Source: Acidovorax sp. GBBC 1281
GTDB taxonomy: Bacteria > Pseudomonadota > Gammaproteobacteria > Burkholderiales > Burkholderiaceae_C
Direction of reading: 5' to 3'
DNA length: 64,000 bases
NCBI RefSeq assembly: GCF_028473645.1
Contig: NZ_CP097269.1
Span: forward strand, 2,560,001-2,624,000
Shown here: positions 17,084-28,938 of the stretch, piece after piece
How positions within the stretch are numbered: the first letter of the stretch is position 1
Layout: the number at the start of each line of letters is the position of its first letter
The notes under the pieces: model-generated
Told to the model about the DNA's origin: nothing
Seen by the model: the letters and a program-made list of their open reading frames with translations, nothing else
Databases searched by the model: none
Translations under genes and position numbers: made by a program

Positions 17084-18230
17084 GGGGCGCGATTATCCCA
17101 GCGGGCGCTGCCGGTGCCTACCCGGGCCGGCATTAGCGGCGCGAATGCCCCGCAATCTGCACTGAATTGGTGCGATTTATCCCGGAACCGGTGCGTGGCG
17201 CGGCTAGCATACGCACGCCTTGCCGCCGGCCCCGGCGGCTTTCCAACGACAAGGATGGAGACTTTGAGAGTGCTGAACGCTTCCCGACTGAGTTTTTCCC
17301 TGCGGTCCACCGCGCTGGCCTGCGCGGCCCTGGTGGCCTGCGGCGCCGCCATGGCCCAGGACGTGCAGACCGTCAAGATCGGCCACGCCGGCCCCCTGTC
17401 GGGCGGCATCGCCCACATCGGCAAGGACACCGAAAACGGTGTGCGCCTGGCGCTGGACGACCTGACCACGCAGAACCTGGTGATCGGCGGCAAGAAGGTC
17501 CGCTTCGAGCTGGCCGCCGAAGACGATGCCGGCGACCCGCGCCAGGCCACGGGCGTGGCGCAGAAACTGTGCGACCTGAAGGTGGCGGGGGTGGTCGGCC
17601 ACCTGCAGTCGGGCACGTCCATTCCCGCCTCGTCCATCTACGACAAGTGCGGCCTGCCCCACATCACGGCCGCGGCCACCAACCCCGACCTGACCAAGCC
17701 CGGCTACAAGACGACCTTCCGCCTGATCGCCAACGACAGCGCGCTGGGCGCTGGGCGCGGCGCTGGCTCTCTACGCGGCGGACCACCTCAAGCTCAAGAC
17801 CGTGGCGATCATCGACGACCGCACGGCCTACGGCCAGGGCGTGGCGGCGGTGTTCAAGGCCACGGCGCTGCAAAAGGGCCTGACGGTGGTGTCCGAGGAG
17901 TTCACCAACGACAAGGCCACGGACTTCATGGCCATCCTCACCGCCATCAAGTCCAAGAAGCCCGACGGCATCTTCTACGGCGGCCTCGATGCCCAGGCCG
18001 GCCCCATGCTGCGCCAGATGGAGCAGCTGGGCCTGGGCTCGGTGAAGTATTTCGGCGGCGACGCGCTGTGCACCGAGAAGCTGCCCGACCTGTCGTCCAA
18101 GGCGGCCGTGCTCAAGAACGTGACCTGCGCCACGGGCGGGGCCTCGGTCACCAAGATGCAGGGTGGCGCCGAATGGAAGAAGCGCTACGACGCCAAGTTC
18201 CCCGGCCAGTTCCAGATCTACAGCCCGTCC

Positions 18231-19512
18231 GGGAACCTCTCAAAACCCATCCGGTCCCTTGTTGATCGAGAATGCGTGCTCCATCCTTTGCCATGATCAC
18301 TCCCCGTAGCGCCCTGAAGTTCGACCTGTTCGCTGAGGCCTCGCGCCAACACAAGAGAGATGAGGTGGGCGATCCGCTGCAGGTGATCGCGCGGCACATC
18401 GACTTCGCAGAACTGGCCCGGCTGGTGGATGCCTTGATCGAACGCGGGGGTGGCCGCCGGGGCGGTCGGCCCGCCTACCCCACCGAGGTGATGGTGCGCA
18501 TCCTGGTGTTGAAGCGGCTGTACAACCTGTCCGATGAGCAGATGGAGTATCAGTTGCTGGACCGGGGGAGCTACCAGCGGTTTTGCCTGTTGCAGGATGC
18601 GATGAACGTGCCGGACCGCAACACGATCTGGCGCTTTGGCGAGCGCCTTGGCGTGGGCGGGGCAACGGCCTTGTTCCAGGGGGTGGATGCCCAACTGCAG
18701 CGCCACGGCTACATCGCCCGGGGCGGGCAGGCCATTGATGCCACGCTGGTGCCCGCGCCCCGACAGCACATCGGCCAGCAGGAGCGGCGAACGCTGGCAC
18801 AAGGCGGGCAGCCGGACTGGAGCCAAGCGCGACGCAGGCAAAAGGATGTGGAGGCCACGCACACGAAGAAGCACGGCAAAAGCCACTTCGGCTACAAGCT
18901 CAGCGTGAGCGTGGACCTCAAGCACGGCTTCATCCGCCGCCTCGCCACGGGCACGGCCAGCGAGCACGACGGGCACCACTTCGATGAGGTGCTGGACATG
19001 CACAACACCGGGCGGGCAGTGCATGCGGACAAAGCCTACCCGAGCCGCCAAAGGTGCCAGATGCTGAAAGTGCTGGGATTCGTGGATGCGATGCAGCGCC
19101 GTGCGCAGGCGGGCCGACCACAGAGCGAATGCCAGAAGGGGCGCAACCAGCGCATCGCAAAGAAACGAGCCAAGGTGGAGCACGTGTTCGCCGGTATCCG
19201 CCACCTGGGGGGCAAGTTCGTGCGCACCATCGGACAGGCGCGCGCCACGGTGGGGATGACGATGATGGCCGCCTGCTACAACATGAAGCGACTGGCCTGG
19301 TTCCTGCATCGGGGCGTGGATGCTTTCTTCAAGCCCGCCACTGGCAAGGCACAAGTGCGCCTGCAAACGGTGAAAGCCTGAGCCACCGGGCCTGCAAGGC
19401 CCCTCATGCACCCAGGCGCAGACCGTTGCTGGGCCTCATCACGCTCAAACGGCTACTGGCGCCCACTCCTCCCTATTCGGATTCGTCAAACATGGGGTTG
19501 TGAGAGGCTCCC
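18231..19512 (+). mobile_element. IS5-family insertion sequence in livK (about 1.28 kb)
   Basis: Ends are GGGAACCTCTCAAAACCC and the complement of GGGAGCCTCTCACAACCC, 16 of 18 matching. A clear target duplication is not seen; two extra C residues lie on the left side relative to the expected livK sequence. Confidence 0.88.
18272..19381 (+). CDS. IS5-family transposase
   Basis: A 369-residue protein (an internal ATG at 18293 gives the more usual MITPRSALKFDLF start). It has the IS5-group N-terminal domain (GRPAYPTEVMVRILVLKRLYNLSDEQMEYQLLD) and DDE residues in GQAIDATLVPAPRQ, HADKAYPSR and KVEHVFAGIRHLGGKF. It is unrelated in detail to IS-A and IS-B. Intact. Confidence 0.92.
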   Translation: MRAPSFAMITPRSALKFDLFAEASRQHKRDEVGDPLQVIARHIDFAELARLVDALIERGGGRRGGRPAYPTEVMVRILVLKRLYNLSDEQMEYQLLDRGSYQRFCLLQDAMNVPDRNTIWRFGERLGVGGATALFQGVDAQLQRHGYIARGGQAIDATLVPAPRQHIGQQERRTLAQGGQPDWSQARRRQKDVEATHTKKHGKSHFGYKLSVSVDLKHGFIRRLATGTASEHDGHHFDEVLDMHNTGRAVHADKAYPSRQRCQMLKVLGFVDAMQRRAQAGRPQSECQKGRNQRIAKKRAKVEHVFAGIRHLGGKFVRTIGQARATVGMTMMAACYNMKRLAWFLHRGVDAFFKPATGKAQVRLQTVKA

Positions 19513-19717
19513 GTACGCCTACGACGCGGCCATGGTGCTGGTGGACGCGATGAAGCGTGCCGACTCGGTGGACCCCAAGGTCTACGCGCCATTCCTGGCC
19601 AAGACCCAGTACAAGGGCGTGACGGCGAACATCGCGTTCACGCCCAAGGGCGAGCTGACGGCGCCGGCCGTGACGCTGTACCACTACCCGGCGAATGCCC
19701 GGGTCGCGCTGAACTGA

Positions 19718-19906
19718 TCCTGCACCCCGAGCGCGCCCGCCAGCGCGCTGTTCTTCGTTACAGTGGCGGCTCTGTCCGGCGGCGCCGCCGATGCCACTCC
19801 CCGTGCGATTTCGATCCCGTGACCCCGTGAATGGGGCGCAGGGTGGAGTCGGCGCGCGGCAGGGCATCGGGCCGCCGCCGGTCGCGCAACACACGGAGAA
19901 CTGACC
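19718..19906. other. Intergenic gap after livK
   Basis: Leader of the small membrane protein gene. GGAGAA lies 8 bases before its ATG. Nothing else is recognised. Confidence 0.4.
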
Positions 19907-20158
19907 ATGCGCATGGGATTCGGACTCGTGGGCCTGCTCGTGGCCCTGGCGATCGTCGCCGTCCTCGTGAAAAAGCAGATGGGCGCCACGCGCGCCTCCG
20001 TGCCCGTCATCGCGGTGCCGGGCGCCCAGCCGCCGGCCAGCGCGGCCTCGGCCGCAAACGTGCGCGAGCAGAGCCAGCAGGTGCAGCAACAGTTCAAGCA
20101 GCAGATGGAGGCGCTCATGCAGCAGGCCCGCCCCATGCCGGAAGACGAATCCAAGTGA
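19907..20158 (+). CDS. Small single-pass membrane protein
   Basis: An 83-residue hypothetical protein. An N-terminal transmembrane helix (FGLVGLLVALAIVAVLV, about residues 5-21) is followed by a basic KKQ stop-transfer, an Ala/Pro linker and a Gln-rich helical tail (EQSQQVQQQFKQQMEALMQQ) likely to form a coiled coil. The C-terminus is probably cytoplasmic or periplasmic depending on insertion; the basic flank after the helix favours cytoplasmic. Family and function are not recognised. It has a reasonable ribosome site (GGAGAA). Confidence 0.7.
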   Translation: MRMGFGLVGLLVALAIVAVLVKKQMGATRASVPVIAVPGAQPPASAASAANVREQSQQVQQQFKQQMEALMQQARPMPEDESK

Positions 20159-20168
20159 AATCGTGCCC

Positions 20169-21614
<1,446 letters not shown>

Positions 21615-21678
21615 CGCGCCGACCCGCACCGGCGCACACACCGTATCCACCGGAGCAGGCCCGCGGGGCCTGAATGCC

Positions 21679-22662
21679 TTGTCCCTTGCATCCCATGACG
21701 ACCACGCCCATTGCGGCCACGACCACGGCCCCCGGCACATCTACATCTACTCGCCCTCCGGCGCGGTGCGCGACAAGGCGGCGTTCAAGCGCGGCATCGC
21801 CCGCCTGAAGGCCCTGGGGCACGAGGTCGAGGTGGATGCCGATGCCCTGGCCACGCACACGCGCTTCGCGGGCGACGACGCCACCCGGCTGGCGGCCATC
21901 CACCGCGCGGCGGCCAGCGGCGCCGACCTGGCCCTGATCTCGCGCGGCGGCTACGGCATCACCCGCATCCTGCCGGGCATCCGCTACAAGGCGGTGGCCA
22001 AAGCGGTCGCGGGGGGCACGCGCTTCGTTGGCGTGAGCGACTTCACGGCGTTCCAGAACGCACTGCTGGCCAAGACCGGCGCCATCACCTGGGCCGGCCC
22101 CTCTCTGTGCGGGGACCTGGGTCCGGAAGGCGAGCCCGACGACATCATGCTGGCCTGCCTGGACGACCTGCTCACTGGCCACGGCGAGGGCAGCGGCTGG
22201 CGCATGAACGCCGAAAAGCCCAACGCCGCCGGCCAGCCCGCGGTGCGCGACATCTACGTGAAAAGCGCGCAGCTCTGGGGCGGCAACCTCGCCGTGCTGG
22301 CCGGGCTGGTGGGCACGCCCTACCTGCCGGCGGTGCGCGGCGGCATCCTCTTCATCGAGGACGTGAACGAGCACCCCTACCGCGTGGAGCGCCTGCTCAC
22401 GCAATTGCTGCACGCGGGCGTGCTGGCGCAGCAAAAGGCCGTGATCCTGGGCCAGTTCACTGGCTACAAGCTCGCACCGCACGACAAGGGCTTCAAGCTG
22501 CAGAGCGTGGTGGACTGGCTGCGCACGCAGATCAAGGCGCCGGTGCTGACCAACCTGCCTTACGGCCATGTCGCCACCAAGGTGCTGCTGCCCGTGGGCG
22601 CCACGGTGTCGCTGTCGGTCGAAGGGCGCGACGCGCTGCTGTACTGGGGCCACACCCACTGA
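21679..22662 (+). CDS. ldcA: LD-carboxypeptidase (peptidase family S66)
   Basis: About 327 residues. S66 enzymes cleave the terminal D-Ala from muropeptide tetrapeptides during murein recycling; MccF relatives act on microcin adducts. IYIYSPSGAVRDKAAFKRG starts the domain, the catalytic Ser lies in FVGVSDFTAFQNAL, the Glu in LFIEDVNEHPYRVERLL, and the His in NLPYGHVATK. There is a His-rich N-terminal extension (HDDHAHCGHDHG). No ATG exists in frame near the start; TTG 21679 is the best candidate but it is uncertain, with GGAG about 25 bases upstream. Confidence 0.82.
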   Translation: MSLASHDDHAHCGHDHGPRHIYIYSPSGAVRDKAAFKRGIARLKALGHEVEVDADALATHTRFAGDDATRLAAIHRAAASGADLALISRGGYGITRILPGIRYKAVAKAVAGGTRFVGVSDFTAFQNALLAKTGAITWAGPSLCGDLGPEGEPDDIMLACLDDLLTGHGEGSGWRMNAEKPNAAGQPAVRDIYVKSAQLWGGNLAVLAGLVGTPYLPAVRGGILFIEDVNEHPYRVERLLTQLLHAGVLAQQKAVILGQFTGYKLAPHDKGFKLQSVVDWLRTQIKAPVLTNLPYGHVATKVLLPVGATVSLSVEGRDALLYWGHTH

Positions 22663-22841
22663 GGAACGCTGGGGGCCGCTTCCATGGCCCGCTGCATGCG
22701 GCCCATGCCGGCCCCATAATTTGCATTCCGTTTCCATTCTTTCCTCTACGTGCCTCGTCTGTTCGCGTGTGTGCACGCATCCCTGATCGCTGAAAACCCT
22801 GGCGCCACCGCGCGGCCAGGCGCTGACCGGAGGGCCGCGCC

Positions 22842-23780
22842 ATGACGGGCGGCACGGTGCACACCGTCGTGTTCGCCGACATCGCGGGCAGCACCGCGCT
22901 GTTCGAGGCCGTGGGCAACGCACGCGCGACCGCCGCCGTCACCCAGCTGACCGACTGGATCGGCGAGACCGTCACCACCCATGGCGGCCGCGTGGTCAAG
23001 ACGCTGGGCGACGGCGTGCTTTGCGTGTTCGAGGACGGCGCGGCCGGCGTGGCGGCCATGGCCGCGATGATGCGCAGCCACCACCACCGCATGCACGCCT
23101 GGCCGCGCGAACTGCGCCTCGACCTGCGCGCGGGCCTGGCCTGCGGCGAGATCGTGCAGGTGGACGGCGACTGCTACGGCGACGCGGTCAACGTGGCCGC
23201 CCGGTTGTCCGAGCGTGCCGGCCCGCGCGAGATCTGGGCCACCGAAAGCACCGTGGAGCAGGCGGGGTCGGTGGACGGCACCTGGTTCGTGCGCCTGGGC
23301 GCCATGGACCTGCGCGGTCGGTCCGAGCCCATCGTCATGTACCAGGTCGAATGGCGCGATGGCGAGGAGGGCGATTCGGTCACCATGCAGGCGGCGCTGC
23401 CCAGCACGGTGATGCCGCTCGATTCCGGCAGCGCCTGCCTGGAGTTGTCCTGGGGCGGCGCGCACCGCGCCTTCCTGTCCACCCAGACGCCCGTGCACCT
23501 GGGCCGTGCCACGCAGGCCCAGGTGCATGTGGGCGACCCCCGCGTCTCGCGCTTGCATGCCCGCATCGACTGGCGCAACGGCACCTTCGTGCTCACCGAC
23601 CTCAGCAGCTTCGGCACCTGGGTGCACTTCGGGGGCGGCAGCACGGTCGTCAACCTGCGCCGCGACGCCTGCCTGCTGCATGGCACCGGGGTGATTGCGC
23701 TCGGGGTGCCGCTGGGCAAGGCGGCCGGCGGGCCGACCGTGGGCTTTCGCGTGTCGGGCGGAACCGTGCTACCGCACTGA
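22842..23780 (+). CDS. Class III adenylate/guanylate cyclase with C-terminal FHA domain
   Basis: A 312-residue protein. Residues about 1-170 are a class III nucleotide cyclase: VVFADIAGSTALFEA with the first metal Asp, VKTLGDGVLCVFED with the second Asp, and YGDAVNVAARLSERAG with the transition-state Asn/Arg region. Residues about 215-300 are a forkhead-associated domain binding phosphothreonine (PVHLGRATQAQVHVGDPRVSRLHARI, LTDLSSFGTWV). It presumably couples phosphoprotein recognition to cAMP or cGMP production; the actual product is not resolved. No membrane segments, so it is cytoplasmic. GGAGGGCC before the ATG serves as ribosome site. Confidence 0.88.
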   Translation: MTGGTVHTVVFADIAGSTALFEAVGNARATAAVTQLTDWIGETVTTHGGRVVKTLGDGVLCVFEDGAAGVAAMAAMMRSHHHRMHAWPRELRLDLRAGLACGEIVQVDGDCYGDAVNVAARLSERAGPREIWATESTVEQAGSVDGTWFVRLGAMDLRGRSEPIVMYQVEWRDGEEGDSVTMQAALPSTVMPLDSGSACLELSWGGAHRAFLSTQTPVHLGRATQAQVHVGDPRVSRLHARIDWRNGTFVLTDLSSFGTWVHFGGGSTVVNLRRDACLLHGTGVIALGVPLGKAAGGPTVGFRVSGGTVLPH

Positions 23781-23855
23781 CGCGGCAGCACCGGGATCTT
23801 TTCATCTGCCTGCCCGAGGGCAGGCCCACTCCCAGAACGAAAGCGAGCGGCCCCA

Positions 23856-24872
23856 ATGCACCATGCACCGTTGATTGAACTCACCCGTGGCGGCATTCCC
23901 GAAAGCCTGCATGCCGGCTCGGTGGCCGTGGTGGACCGGCAGGGCCGGCTGCTCGCGCAGGTGGGCGACCCGTGGGCCCGGGTGTTCACCCGCTCCACCA
24001 TCAAGGCCTTCCAGGCCCTGCCGCTGCTGCAGTCCGGCGGGGTGCAGGCCCTCGCCTGGGGCGAGCGCGAGCTGGCACTGCTGTGCGCCAGCCACAACGG
24101 CGAGGCGCATCACGTGCAGGTGGTGCAGGGCATGCTCGACAGCGTGGGCCAGGACCACACCGTGCTGCGCTGCGGCTGCCACGTGCCCCTGTTCGCAGCC
24201 CTCGGGCTGGGTACGGTCGCGCCCGGTGCCGTGCACGACGAGCGCCACCACAACTGCAGCGGCAAGCATGCGGGGTTCGTGGCGTACTGCGTGCAGCAAG
24301 GCCTTTCCTTGCCCGACTACACCGACCCCATGCACCCGCTGCAGATCCAGGTGCGCGAGCAGGTCGCCAGCGCCGTGGGGCTCGCACCCGGCGACCTGGC
24401 GATGGGCATCGATGGTTGTTCGGCGCCCAACTACGCCATGCCGCTGGCGCACCTGGCGCGGGGCTACGCCCGGCTGGCCGGCGAAGCACCGCAGGACAGC
24501 GACCTGAGCCCGCACCTGGCGGCGCTGGCCGATGCCATGGTGGCGTTTCCTGCACTGGGCTCGGGCACGGGGCGGCACGATGCCGACTTCATGCGGGCCG
24601 GCGGGGGCGACTGGGTGTCCAAGACGGGCGCCGATGGCGTGCAGGTGCTGGGCAGCCGCAGCCGCGGCGAAGCCTTCGCGCTCAAGGTCCTAGACGGCAA
24701 CATGACCGCGCAGATCGCCGCCGCCGTCGAGGTGCTGGACCAGCTGGGCTGGATGAATGACGCCCAGCGCGCCGCGTTGGCGCCCTGGCGCGCCGCACCG
24801 CTGCTGAGCGCGCGCGGCGTGCCCGTGGGCGAGCGCCGCCCGGTGTTCCGGCTGGAGCGCGCCGCCGTTTGA
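23856..24872 (+). CDS. Asparaginase (L-asparaginase II / AnsA-like family PF06089)
   Basis: A 338-residue protein of the thermolabile L-asparaginase II family described from Rhizobium etli. Markers are LTRGGIPESLHAGSVAVVD, VFTRSTIKAFQALPLL, ASHNGEAHHVQVV, HNCSGKHAGF, GIDGCSAPNY and the C-terminal DGNMTAQIAAAV. The HNCSGKHAG and CSAP signatures carry the proposed catalytic Ser/Lys and Cys residues. Predicted role is cytoplasmic hydrolysis of Asn to Asp and ammonia. It sits 75 bp after the cyclase-FHA gene in the same direction. Confidence 0.85.
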   Translation: MHHAPLIELTRGGIPESLHAGSVAVVDRQGRLLAQVGDPWARVFTRSTIKAFQALPLLQSGGVQALAWGERELALLCASHNGEAHHVQVVQGMLDSVGQDHTVLRCGCHVPLFAALGLGTVAPGAVHDERHHNCSGKHAGFVAYCVQQGLSLPDYTDPMHPLQIQVREQVASAVGLAPGDLAMGIDGCSAPNYAMPLAHLARGYARLAGEAPQDSDLSPHLAALADAMVAFPALGSGTGRHDADFMRAGGGDWVSKTGADGVQVLGSRSRGEAFALKVLDGNMTAQIAAAVEVLDQLGWMNDAQRAALAPWRAAPLLSARGVPVGERRPVFRLERAAV

Positions 24873-24893
24873 GGCCAACAGGCCGCCGCCGCT

Positions 24894-25568
24894 TTATGGG
24901 TAAGCGCTGGCCGCTGCAAAAACAGTCGCAAAAGACCAGGTGTCCGGCAGGATGTACGCCACGCCCGCCGACTGGCCGAACACGGGGGCGATGAGCCGGT
25001 CGTAGAACGCCGCGTCCACATTCACGCAGCCGTAGGAAATCCGCTTGTCCTCGGCGCTGCCATGCACCAGCCGCTCGCGCCGGCGCTCTGCGGGGCTCAC
25101 GCTGCGCAGCCGGTGCAGGGACACGGCGGCGTCGTAGTCGATCCAGACGATGTCGTCGCCGCGCAGGTTCAGTCCCGGCTCGGTGATGAAACGGCCGGCC
25201 GGGGTGGTGCGCTCCTCGGGCCGGATCTTCGACAGGGGCTTGTCACCGATGCCGGGCACCGAGGTGTCCCCGCGGGCGGAGCCCAGCAACACGGCCGCGC
25301 TGCCGCGCCAGCGCCCGTCGGCGGCAAAGACATGCAGGCGCGCGCCCAGCTTGTCGATCACGGCGAACGGCAGGCCGCCATGGTCGGCCGTGCCCTGCAC
25401 CCACCGCACCAGTTGCACCGCGGTGTAGGAGGTGCCCTCGGGCGGCCAGGTCGCCCCGGCGCCGGCCCTTGCTCCGGCAGCGGGCAGCAGCCCCAGGGCC
25501 GCTGCGGCGATGGCGGCCCGGCGCGAGAGGGCGGCGGTGTGGGGCGGGGTGGCGGAGGGCGTGGTCAT
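24894..25568 (-). CDS. L,D-transpeptidase (YkuD domain)
   Basis: About 224 residues. The N-terminus has an LSRRAAIAAAALGLLPAAGARA signal, with an RR pair that hints at Tat export but could be Sec. The YkuD catalytic motif is HGSAEDKRISYGCVNV, with His, Ser/Tyr, Gly and the catalytic Cys. The enzyme would cross-link or modify peptidoglycan in the periplasm. It is convergent with the asparaginase gene and divergent from the next gene. ATG 25568 was chosen because it begins the signal sequence. Confidence 0.85.
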   Translation of the reverse strand: MTTPSATPPHTAALSRRAAIAAAALGLLPAAGARAGAGATWPPEGTSYTAVQLVRWVQGTADHGGLPFAVIDKLGARLHVFAADGRWRGSAAVLLGSARGDTSVPGIGDKPLSKIRPEERTTPAGRFITEPGLNLRGDDIVWIDYDAAVSLHRLRSVSPAERRRERLVHGSAEDKRISYGCVNVDAAFYDRLIAPVFGQSAGVAYILPDTWSFATVFAAASAYP

Positions 25569-25739
25569 GCGGCGATGTGGGGCGACCCGGCAGAAGCGGC
25601 CCGGCAGGTACCGAAGAAGTCCCAAAAAAGTCCCAAGGGGTGGAAAGTGCCGTGCATGCTAGCGTGTGTGTGCAGCGGTGGCGGGTTTGGGCGAATAATG
25701 GCTGCTTCTGCCGAGCCTTTGCCCTGATTTTTTCACACC

Positions 25740-26459
25740 ATGTTCGAGCGCTTTCGCAAAGCCTTCGCCTTGGGCCCACGCCCCGACGATCCTCCGCGCC
25801 CCGTGTCGCTGCAGGACACCGAGCAGTGGGCGGCTGCGCAGGGCCTGGCTTTCTCGCGAACCGCGGAGCCGGGCGGGTTCCTGATGCGGGGTCAGTACGA
25901 AGGGCGCACGTGGCGCCTGGAGTGCGGGGCGCCGCAGCGCCACTACCTGCGGGGCACGGAACTGCGCGCGCGCATCGATGTGGGCGTGGAGCCCGACGTG
26001 GCGCTGATGCTGGTCTCCCGCCCGCTCAAGGAGGCGCTGGAGCGCGAAGCCTACGGTGCCTTCACCGACACGCTGCAGACCTCGTTGCCGGGAGACCTGC
26101 CCGAAGAAGTGCGCTGGCTCGCCATGTTCGAGGAGATGGCGTGGCCCGGCGTGCCGCTGCCTTTCTGGCAGCACTTTGCGGTGGTGGGCGAGGGTGGACT
26201 GCACGCCAAGCGCTGGGTGCAGCCGTCCATGGTGTCCCATCTGCTGGAGATGCTGCTGCCGGCCCAGGGCGAACCCGACGAAGCGGGTACGCGCGCGCCG
26301 AAAGCGCCGCCGCTGATGCTGATGGTGGCGCGCGGCAAGGTGTCGCTGCGCATCGAATACCCGGGAGACCACCTGCAGACGCTGGCCGATGCGGTGGTGC
26401 TGCTGCACGAGGCGGCCCGCGGCGCCCTGCAGCACCTGCCCCAGGCCGGCAGAAACTAG
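25740..26459 (+). CDS. Conserved-looking hypothetical protein (239 residues)
   Basis: Starts MFERFRKAFALGPRP and has a regular codon bias matching the neighbours, so it is a real gene. No signal peptide, membrane segment or catalytic motif is seen. It is mostly a mixed alpha/beta soluble protein: an Arg/Glu-rich middle (RGTELRARIDVGVEPDVALML) and a C-terminal helix (TLADAVVLLHEAARGALQHL). Family not recognised. It is divergent from the L,D-transpeptidase and convergent with the acyl-CoA dehydrogenase gene. Confidence 0.75.
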   Translation: MFERFRKAFALGPRPDDPPRPVSLQDTEQWAAAQGLAFSRTAEPGGFLMRGQYEGRTWRLECGAPQRHYLRGTELRARIDVGVEPDVALMLVSRPLKEALEREAYGAFTDTLQTSLPGDLPEEVRWLAMFEEMAWPGVPLPFWQHFAVVGEGGLHAKRWVQPSMVSHLLEMLLPAQGEPDEAGTRAPKAPPLMLMVARGKVSLRIEYPGDHLQTLADAVVLLHEAARGALQHLPQAGRN

Positions 26460-26481
26460 CAGGGCAGGGGCCGGCAGGCTG

Positions 26482-27756
<1,275 letters not shown>

Positions 27757-27818
27757 CGCGATCCTCCGGTTGAAAGGCTTGGGGGCAGGCCGGCGGTGCC
27801 GCACCGCCGGCCGTGGTT

Positions 27819-28904
27819 TCACATGCGCTGGGCAAACCCCCAGGCCATCTGGGCCAGGGGCCGGGCGCCTTCGCCCGAGGTGCGTGCCTGGGCGCTGGAG
27901 GCGGTGCCGGCCTCGACCCGCTTGGCGATGCCTTGCAGGATCGAAGCCAGGCGGAACAGGTTGTAGGCCAGGTAGAAGTTCCAGTCGGCGCGCAGCGCCT
28001 CGGGCGTGGTGAAGCCGGTGCGCTCGCAATAGCGGCGGATGTAGTCGGCCTCGTCCGGAATGCCCAGTGCCGCGATGTCCAGCCCCGCGATGCCGCGGAA
28101 CATGCCCGGCGGGATGTGCCAGGCCATGCAGTGGTAGCTGAAATCGGCCAGCGGATGCCCCAGGGTGGACAGCTCCCAGTCCAGCACCGCGATCACGCGG
28201 TTCTCGGTGGGGTGGAACATCAGGTTGTCGAGCCGGAAGTCGCCATGCACGATGGACACGCGGTTCTCGTCGCGCGCGCTTTCTGGAATGTGCGCGGGCA
28301 GCCATTCCATGAGCCGGTCCATTGCCTCGATGGGCTGGGTGATGGAGGCAACGTACTGCTTGCTCCAGCGGCCGATCTGCCGGTCGAAGTAATTGCCCGG
28401 CTTGCCGTAGCCGGCCAGGCCCCGGTCGGCGAAACGCACCGTGTGCAGTGCCGAGATCACTCGGTTCATCTCATCGTAGATGGCGCCGCGCTCGGCCGGT
28501 TGCAGGCCGGGCAGCGACTGGTCCCACAGCACGCGGCCTTCCATGAACTCCATCACGTAGAACGCCCGGCCGATCACCGACTCGTCCTCGCACAGCACAT
28601 GCATGCGCGGCACGGGCACGTCGGTGCCGGCCAGGCCGCTCATCACCGCGAACTCGCGCTCGATCGCATGGGCCGATGGCAGCAGCTTGGCGACCGGCCC
28701 GGGCTTGGCGCGCATCACGTAGCTGCGGCCAGGGGTCAGGAGCTTGTAGGTGGGGTTGGACTGGCCGCCTTTGAACATCTCCACCGCCAGCGGTCCGGCG
28801 AACCCCTCCAGGTTCCGGCCCAGCCAGTCGCTCAGGGCCCGGGTGTCGAACGCATGCTGGTCGGAGACGGGCCGGGTGCCGATGAAGTGGTCGTAGTTGC
28901 TCAT
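27819..28904 (-). CDS. Aminoglycoside phosphotransferase-like kinase, probable 4-hydroxyacyl-CoA kinase
   Basis: A 361-residue APH-fold protein. [11 protein letters not shown] forms the nucleotide loop, VMRAKP carries the Lys, the Brenner-type catalytic loop is [15 protein letters not shown] (about residues 205-220), and [16 protein letters not shown] holds the metal-binding Asp. Antibiotic resistance is unlikely: the group with CMAWH and [16 protein letters not shown] is the one fused to the dehydrogenase in ACAD10/11 and comparable to LvaA of the levulinate pathway. The substrate is inferred as a 4-hydroxyacyl-CoA. The ATG at 28904 begins the operon with the dehydrogenase. Confidence 0.85.
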   Translation of the reverse strand: MSNYDHFIGTRPVSDQHAFDTRALSDWLGRNLEGFAGPLAVEMFKGGQSNPTYKLLTPGRSYVMRAKPGPVAKLLPSAHAIEREFAVMSGLAGTDVPVPRMHVLCEDESVIGRAFYVMEFMEGRVLWDQSLPGLQPAERGAIYDEMNRVISALHTVRFADRGLAGYGKPGNYFDRQIGRWSKQYVASITQPIEAMDRLMEWLPAHIPESARDENRVSIVHGDFRLDNLMFHPTENRVIAVLDWELSTLGHPLADFSYHCMAWHIPPGMFRGIAGLDIAALGIPDEADYIRRYCERTGFTTPEALRADWNFYLAYNLFRLASILQGIAKRVEAGTASSAQARTSGEGARPLAQMAWGFAQRM

Positions 28905-28938
28905 GGAATGCGGTGGAGGTGGGAGGCCGGCGGGGTGG

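Larger units (their letters stand above)
17255..19717 (+). pseudogene. livK: Branched-chain amino acid ABC transporter substrate-binding protein, broken
   Basis: Encodes a LivK-type periplasmic protein: a signal peptide ending CGAAMAQ, then TVKIGHAGPLSGGIAHIGKD and the type I periplasmic fold. Two lesions are visible. A 7-bp tandem duplication (CTGGGCG at 17744-17750 and 17751-17757) shifts the frame after NDSALG; removing one copy restores NDSALGAALALYAADHLK. An IS element at 18231-19512 then interrupts the gene after QFQIYSP, and coding resumes at YAYDAAMVLVDAM, ending at 19717. The shifted frame continues from 17802 to the IS. The product is certainly non-functional here. Confidence 0.93.

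Noticed and set aside
15005..18265. Very long plus-strand frame (1086 codons) opposite rlhA
   Set aside because: Most of it is antisense to the well-supported rlhA gene and its amino acid composition is a GC-bias shadow; only its last part coincides with the livK signal-peptide frame.
27819..28904. Aminoglycoside resistance gene
   Set aside because: The APH fold is shared, but the sequence group and the adjacent ACAD-like dehydrogenase indicate the acyl-CoA kinase family.
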